Both the position numbers and the translations under genes were made by a program. From Glandiceps talaboti (lineage: Eukaryota > Hemichordata > Enteropneusta > Spengelidae), in assembly GCF_964340395.1 (NCBI RefSeq), contig NC_135550.1:5108101-5172100 (forward strand): a DNA stretch of 64,000 nucleotides, given 5' to 3'. The notes under the pieces are model-generated. The model was not told the DNA's origin and ran no database searches. It was given only the letters and a program-made list of their open reading frames with translations. How positions within the stretch are numbered: position 1 is the first letter of the stretch; each line of letters starts with the position of its first letter. Positions 58,715 through 64,000 of this stretch are shown here, piece after piece.

Positions 58715-61700
58715 GATGGATCCCCAAGGCCACCCAAGATGGCACGAAAATAGAGGGCAGATGAACATCAGACAGCCAATCAGAAGTGAAAGAAGTAAGT
58801 GAACATTTGGAATTGTAAAATTACTGAAAATGGCCATTAGGTTTTTTGCCCAAAGTTGTTTTCTTTAAGCAATGGAAAGTACAAGTTATCTAAGGAGTCT
58901 TTCGTTAGTACTAAGCACATGACAAGCAGTGACAAACTTATGTCACAAGTAGATTGTAGCTGAATGAAGAAACATTTTGGAGATTAGCATAATTATATTA
59001 TTGACAGTAATATTTTTCAAAAAGGTCATTGTGAGTAGCGGCAACTTAGAGTAAATATTAGAATCTGAATGACTGTTATTTCATTGCTTCAATAAGATTA
59101 TACTGTACTTTTTTATTCATTCCTTTAAGGATGGATCCCCAAGGCCACCCAAGATGGCACGAAAATAGAGGGCAGATGAACATCAGACAGCCAATCAGAA
59201 GTGAAAGAAGTAAGTGAACATTTGGAATTGTAATATTACTGAAAATGGGCATTAGGTTTTTTGCCCAAAGTTGTTTTCTTTTAGCAATGGAAAGTACAAG
59301 TTATCTATAGAGTCTTCCGTCAGTACTAAGCACATGACAAGCAGTGACAAACTTATGTCACAAGTAGATTGTAGCTGAATGAAGAAACATTTTGGAGATT
59401 AGCATAATTATATTATTGGCAGTAATATTTTTCAAAAAGGTCATAGTGAGTAGTGGCAACTTAAGAGTAAATATTAGAATCTGAATGACTGTTATTTCAT
59501 TGCTTCAATAAGATTATACTGTACTGTTTGATTCATTTCTTTTAGGATGGATCCCCAAGGCCACCCAAGATGACACGAAAATAGAGGGCAGATGAACATC
59601 AGACAGCCAATCAGAAGTGAAAGAAGTAAGTGAACATTTGGAATTGTAAAATTACTGAAAATGGCCATTAGGTTTTTTGCCCAAAGTTGTTTTCTTTTAG
59701 CAATGGAAAGTACAATTTATCTAAAGAGTCTTTCGTCAGTACTAAGAACATGACAAACAGTGACAAACTTATGTCACAAGTAGGTTGTAGCTGAATGAAG
59801 AAACATTTTGGAGATTAGCATAATTATATTATTGGCAGTAATATTTTTCAAAAAGGTCACAGTGAGTAGCGGCAACTTAGAGTAAATATTAGAATCTGAA
59901 TGACTGTTATTTCATTGCTTCAATAAGATTATACTGTACTGTTTGATTCATTCCATTCAGGATGGATCCCCAAGGCCACCCAAGATGGCACGAAAATAGA
60001 GGGCAGATGAACATCAGACAGCCAATCAGAAGTGAAAGAAGTAAGTGAACATTTGGAATTGTAAAATTACTGAAAATGGCCATTAGGTTTTTTGCCCAAA
60101 GTTGTTTTCTTTTAGCAATGGAAAGTACAAGTTATCTAAAGAGTCTTTCGTCAGTACTAAGAACATGACAAACAGTGACAAAGTTATGTCACAAGTAGAT
60201 TGTAGCTGAATGAAGAAACATTTTGGAGATTAGCATAATTATATTATATTATTGGCATTAATATTTTCAAAAAGGTCATAGTGAGTAGCTGCAACTTAGA
60301 GTAAATATTAGAATCAGAATGACTGTTATTTCATTGCTTCAATAAGATTATACTGTACTGTTTGATTCATTCCTTTAAGGATGGATCCCCAAGGCCACCC
60401 AAGATGGCATGAAAATAGAGGGCAGATGAACATCAGACAGGCAATCAGAAGTGAAAGAAGTAAGTGAACATTTGGAATTGTAAAATTACTGAAAATGGCC
60501 ATTAGGTTTTTTACCCAAAGTTGTTTTCTTTTAGCAATGGAAAGTACAAGTTATCTAAAGAGTCTTTCGTTAGTACTAAGCACATGACAAGCAGTGACAA
60601 ACTTATGTCACAAGTAGATTGTAGCTGAATGAAGAAACATTTTGGAGATTAGCATAATTATATTATTGGCAGTAATATTTTTCAAAAAGGTCATAGTGAG
60701 TAGCGGCAACTTAAGAGTAAATATTAGAATCTGAATGACTGTTATTTCATTGCTTCAATAAGATTATACTGTACTGTTTGATTAATTCCTTTCAGGATGG
60801 ATCCCCAAGGCCACCCAAGATGGCACGAAAATAGAGGGCAGATGAACATCAGACAGCCAATCAGAAGTGAAAGAAGTAAGTGAACATTTGGAATTGTAAA
60901 ATTACTGAAAATGGCCATTAGGTTTTTTGCCCAAAGTTGTTTTCTTTAAGCAATGGAAAGTACAAGTTATCTAAGGAGTCTTTCGTTAGTACTAAGCACA
61001 TGACAAGCAGTGACAAACTTATGTCACAAGTAGATTGTAGCTGAATGAAGAAACATTTTGGAGATTAGCATAATTATATTATTGACAGTAATATTTTTCA
61101 AAAAGGTCATTGTGAGTAGCGGCAACTTAGAGTAAATATTAGAATCTGAATGACTGTTATTTCATTGCTTCAATAAGATTATACTGTACTTTTTTATTCA
61201 TTCCTTTAAGGATGGATCCCCAAGGCCACCCAAGATGGCACGAAAATAGAGGGCAGATGAACATCAGACAGCCAATCAGAAGTGAAAGAAGTAAGTGAAC
61301 ATTTGGAATTGTAATATTACTGAAAATGGGCATTAGGTTTTTTGCCCAAAGTTGTTTTCTTTTAGCAATGGAAAGTACAAGTTATCTATAGAGTCTTCCG
61401 TCAGTACTAAGCACATGACAAGCAGTGACAAACTTATGTCACAAGTAGATTGTAGCTGAATGAAGAAACATTTTGGAGATTAGCATAATTATATTATTGG
61501 CAGTAATATTTTTCAAAAAGGTCATAGTGAGTAGTGGCAACTTAAGAGTAAATATTAGAATCTGAATGACTGTTATTTCATTGCTTCAATAAGATTATAC
61601 TGTACTGTTTGATTCATTTCTTTTAGGATGGATCCCCAAGGCCACCCAAGATGACACGAAAATAGAGGGCAGATGAACATCAGACAGCCAATCAGAAGTG

Positions 61701-62876
61701 AAAGAAGTAAGTGAACATTTGGAATTGTAAAATTACTGAAAATGGCCATTAGGTTTTTTGCCCAAAGTTGTTTTCTTTTAGCAATGGAAAGTACAATTTA
61801 TCTAAAGAGTCTTTCGTCAGTACTAAGAACATGACAAACAGTGACAAACTTATGTCACAAGTAGGTTGTAGCTGAATGAAGAAACATTTTGGAGATTAGC
61901 ATAATTATATTATTGGCAGTAATATTTTTCAAAAAGGTCACAGTGAGTAGCGGCAACTTAGAGTAAATATTAGAATCTGAATGACTGTTATTTCATTGCT
62001 TCAATAAGATTATACTGTACTGTTTGATTCATTCCATTCAGGATGGATCCCCAAGGCCACCCAAGATGGCACGAAAATAGAGGGCAGATGAACATCAGAC
62101 AGCCAATCAGAAGTGAAAGAAGTAAGTGAACATTTGGAATTGTAAAATTACTGAAAATGGCCATTAGGTTTTTTGCCCAAAGTTGTTTTCTTTTAGCAAT
62201 GGAAAGTACAAGTTATCTAAAGAGTCTTTCGTCAGTACTAAGAACATGACAAACAGTGACAAAGTTATGTCACAAGTAGATTGTAGCTGAATGAAGAAAC
62301 ATTTTGGAGATTAGCATAATTATATTATATTATTGGCATTAATATTTTCAAAAAGGTCATAGTGAGTAGCTGCAACTTAGAGTAAATATTAGAATCAGAA
62401 TGACTGTTATTTCATTGCTTCAATAAGATTATACTGTACTGTTTGATTCATTCCTTTAAGGATGGATCCCCAAGGCCACCCAAGATGGCATGAAAATAGA
62501 GGGCAGATGAACATCAGACAGGCAATCAGAAGTGAAAGAAGTAAGTGAACATTTGGAATTGTAAAATTACTGAAAATGGCCATTAGGTTTTTTACCCAAA
62601 GTTGTTTTCTTTTAGCAATGGAAAGTACAAGTTATCTAAAGAGTCTTTCGTTAGTACTAAGCACATGACAAGCAGTGACAAACTTATGTCACAAGTAGAT
62701 TGTAGCTGAATGAAGAAACATTTTGGAGATTAGCATAATTATATTATTGGCAGTAATATTTTTCAAAAAGGTCATAGTGAGTAGCGGCAACTTAAGAGTA
62801 AATATTAGAATCTGAATGACTGTTATTTCATTGCTTCAATAAGATTATACTGTACTTTTTGATTCATTCCTTTTAG
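58715..62876 (+). repeat. Array sub-block 11: near-identical tandem duplication of a 5-unit block (2,081 bp)
   Basis: Units 58715, 59130, 59546, 59961, 60380 recur as 60796, 61211, 61627, 62042, 62461, each exactly 2,081 bp on. Shared rare variants include TTGATTAATTCC, TTTTTTATTCATTCC, AAGATGACACG, GTAGGTTGTAG, CATTCCATTCAG, GAATCAGAATGAC and TTTTTTACCC. This is the clearest recent duplication in the window. Confidence 0.92.
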
Positions 62877-64000
62877 GATGGATCCCCAAGGCCACCCAAG
62901 ATGGCACGAAAATAGAGGGCAGATGAACATCAGACAGCCAATCGGAAGTGAAAGAAGTAAGTGAACATTTGGAATTGTAAAATTACTGAAAATGGCCATT
63001 AGGTTTTTTGCCCAAAGTTGTTTTCTTTTAGCAATCGAAAGTACAAGTTATCTAAAGAGTCTTTCGTCAGTACTAAGAACATGAAAAGCAGTGACAAACT
63101 TATGTCACAAGTAGATTGTAGCTGAATGAAGAAACATTTTGGAGATTAGCATAATTATATTATTGACAGTAATATTTTTCAAAAAGGTCTTTGTGAGTAG
63201 CGGCAACTTAAGAGTAAATATTAGAATCTGAATGACTGTTATTTCATTGCTTCAATAAGATTATACTGTACTGTTTGATTCATTCCTTTTAGGATGGATC
63301 CCCAAGGCCACCCAAGATGGCACGAAAATAGAGGGCAGATGAACATCAGACAGCCAATCAGAAGTGAAAGAAGTAAGTGAACATTTGGAATTGTAAAATT
63401 ACTGAAAATGGCCATTAGGTTTTTTGCCCAAAGTTGTTTTGTTTTAGCAATGGAAAGTACAAGTTATCTAAAGAGTCTTTCGTCAGTACTAAGAACATGA
63501 CAAACAGTGACAAACTTATGTCACAAGTAGATTGTAGCTGAATGAAGAAACATTTTGGAGATTAGCATAATTATATTATTGGCAGTAATATTTTCAAAAA
63601 GGTCATAGTGAGTAGCGGCAACTTAGAGTAAATATTAGAATCTGAATGACTATTATTTCATTGCTTCAATAAGATTATACTGTACTGTTTGATTCATTCC
63701 TTTAAGGATGGGTCCCCAAGGCTACCCAAGATGGCACGAAAATAGAGGGCAGATGAACATCAGACAGCCAATCAGAAGTAAGTGAACATTTGGAATTGTA
63801 AAATTACTGAAAATGGCCATTAGGTTTTTTGCCCAAAGTTGTTTTCTTTTAGCAATCGAAAGTACAAGTTATCTAAAGAGTCTTTCGTCAGTACTAAGAA
63901 CATGACAAACAGTGACAAACTTATGTCACAAGTAGATTGTAGCTGAATGAAGAAACATTTTGGAGATTAGCATAATTATATTATTGGCATTAATATTTTC
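62877..64000 (+). repeat. Array sub-block 12: last units, cut by the window edge
   Basis: Starts: 62877, 63293, 63707. Unit 63707 reads GATGGGTCCCCAAGGCTACC and lacks six bases before the donor, so the block is shorter, but GTAAGTG remains. The third unit is truncated at position 64000. Confidence 0.85.

Larger units (their letters stand above)
15421..64000 (+). repeat. 415-bp satellite array, main block (about 117 units, continues past the window)
   Basis: A head-to-tail array of ~415.6-bp units, all in the same orientation, from 15,421 to the right edge. The exon-like block begins at 15497 in the first unit and 63707 in the last. Length classes of about 413-420 bp come from a few recurrent indels: an extra TTATA in ATTATATTATTGG, one T in TTTTTCAAA, and one A in ACTTAAGAG. 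Typical unit order is acceptor, 80-nt block, GTAAGT, 75-nt block with a second acceptor, ORF tail with TGA, an inverted repeat, then a ~100-nt stretch with GTGAGTAG leading to the next acceptor. The array is non-genic by ordinary criteria and is a satellite by structure. Confidence 0.97.

Noticed and set aside
15421-64000. CRISPR-like array
   Set aside because: The repeated unit is ~415 bp with no short-repeat/unique-spacer pattern, and the genome is clearly eukaryotic.
13048-64000. Long repetitive protein gene made of chained 80-nt exons
   Set aside because: The exon-like block is 80 nt, so joining block to block shifts the frame and meets TGA in the next block. The tail of each unit also ends in a stop.
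13048-64000. Tandem RNA gene cluster (5S, tRNA, U snRNA or spliced-leader RNA)
   Set aside because: No tRNA-type A/B boxes, no 5S or U-snRNA landmarks. The Sm-like CATTTTGG is a poor fit, and the exon-like block has an acceptor in front of it, which a leader RNA would not need.
15421-64000. Centromeric satellite with CENP-B box
   Set aside because: The TTTCGTCAG segment resembles only the start of a CENP-B box and lacks the CGGG part. Higher-order structure alone does not prove centromere identity.

Overview
This window is eukaryotic and AT-rich. It has no intact conventional protein gene. It holds intron-like splice signals, many long microsatellites, and three decayed non-LTR retrotransposons (LINEs) with YADD-type reverse transcriptase or typical LINE C-terminal sequence. 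The CR1/L2-like LINE whose 3' end has a hairpin and a trinucleotide tail, the GC-tract repeats and the TIR-like elements suggest a marine invertebrate. That placement is inference from repeat style only, and I cannot name the species.

Layout: (1) 1-12,000 is ordinary repeat-rich intergenic DNA. It holds a TATC microsatellite; degenerate ~150-bp repeats interrupted by a + strand LINE (about 396-1358); a - strand LINE (about 2505-3930); a degenerate exon-like unit (3,945-4,260); AT microsatellites; a third LINE remnant (about 7,316-8,060, -); two inverted copies of a ~250-bp dispersed repeat (6,622-6,868 and 11,450-11,715); and a G-rich element with inverted ends (8,975 and 10,800) enclosing a ~230-bp tandem repeat. 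(2) 12,016-13,000 holds two small diverged tandem families (~270-bp period x2, ~113-bp period x3). (3) 13,048-64,000 is a satellite array of about 121 tandem units averaging 415-416 bp. It is broken once (14,690-15,420) and is still running at the right edge.

The array is the main point of interest. Each unit carries, in order, a polypyrimidine/AG acceptor, an 80-nt exon-like block opening with GATG, a GTAAGT donor, a 75-nt intron-like block, a second polypyrimidine/AG acceptor, and a short ORF tail ending in TGA. Removing the 75-nt block joins the two pieces into one 43-codon reading frame. In three units the frame also runs straight through the 'intron' (68 codons), through two different stop-loss changes. 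The exon-like block also carries a strong CCAAT (NF-Y-type) motif and an AAGATGGC (YY1-type) motif, so the array is also a dense set of potential factor-binding sites. Units are organised in 3-, 4-, 5- and 7-unit higher-order repeats, some nearly identical, which implies recent unequal exchange or conversion. Edge units are the most diverged. A distant relative of the unit lies inside the break at 14,709-14,850, and another at 4,026-4,260.

Whether the array is a transcribed, spliced multicopy locus or a satellite that happened to amplify two exons of a host gene cannot be settled from sequence alone. The exon is 80 nt (not a multiple of 3), so chaining exons between units breaks the frame. 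Any product would be one mini-protein per unit, not a long repetitive protein.
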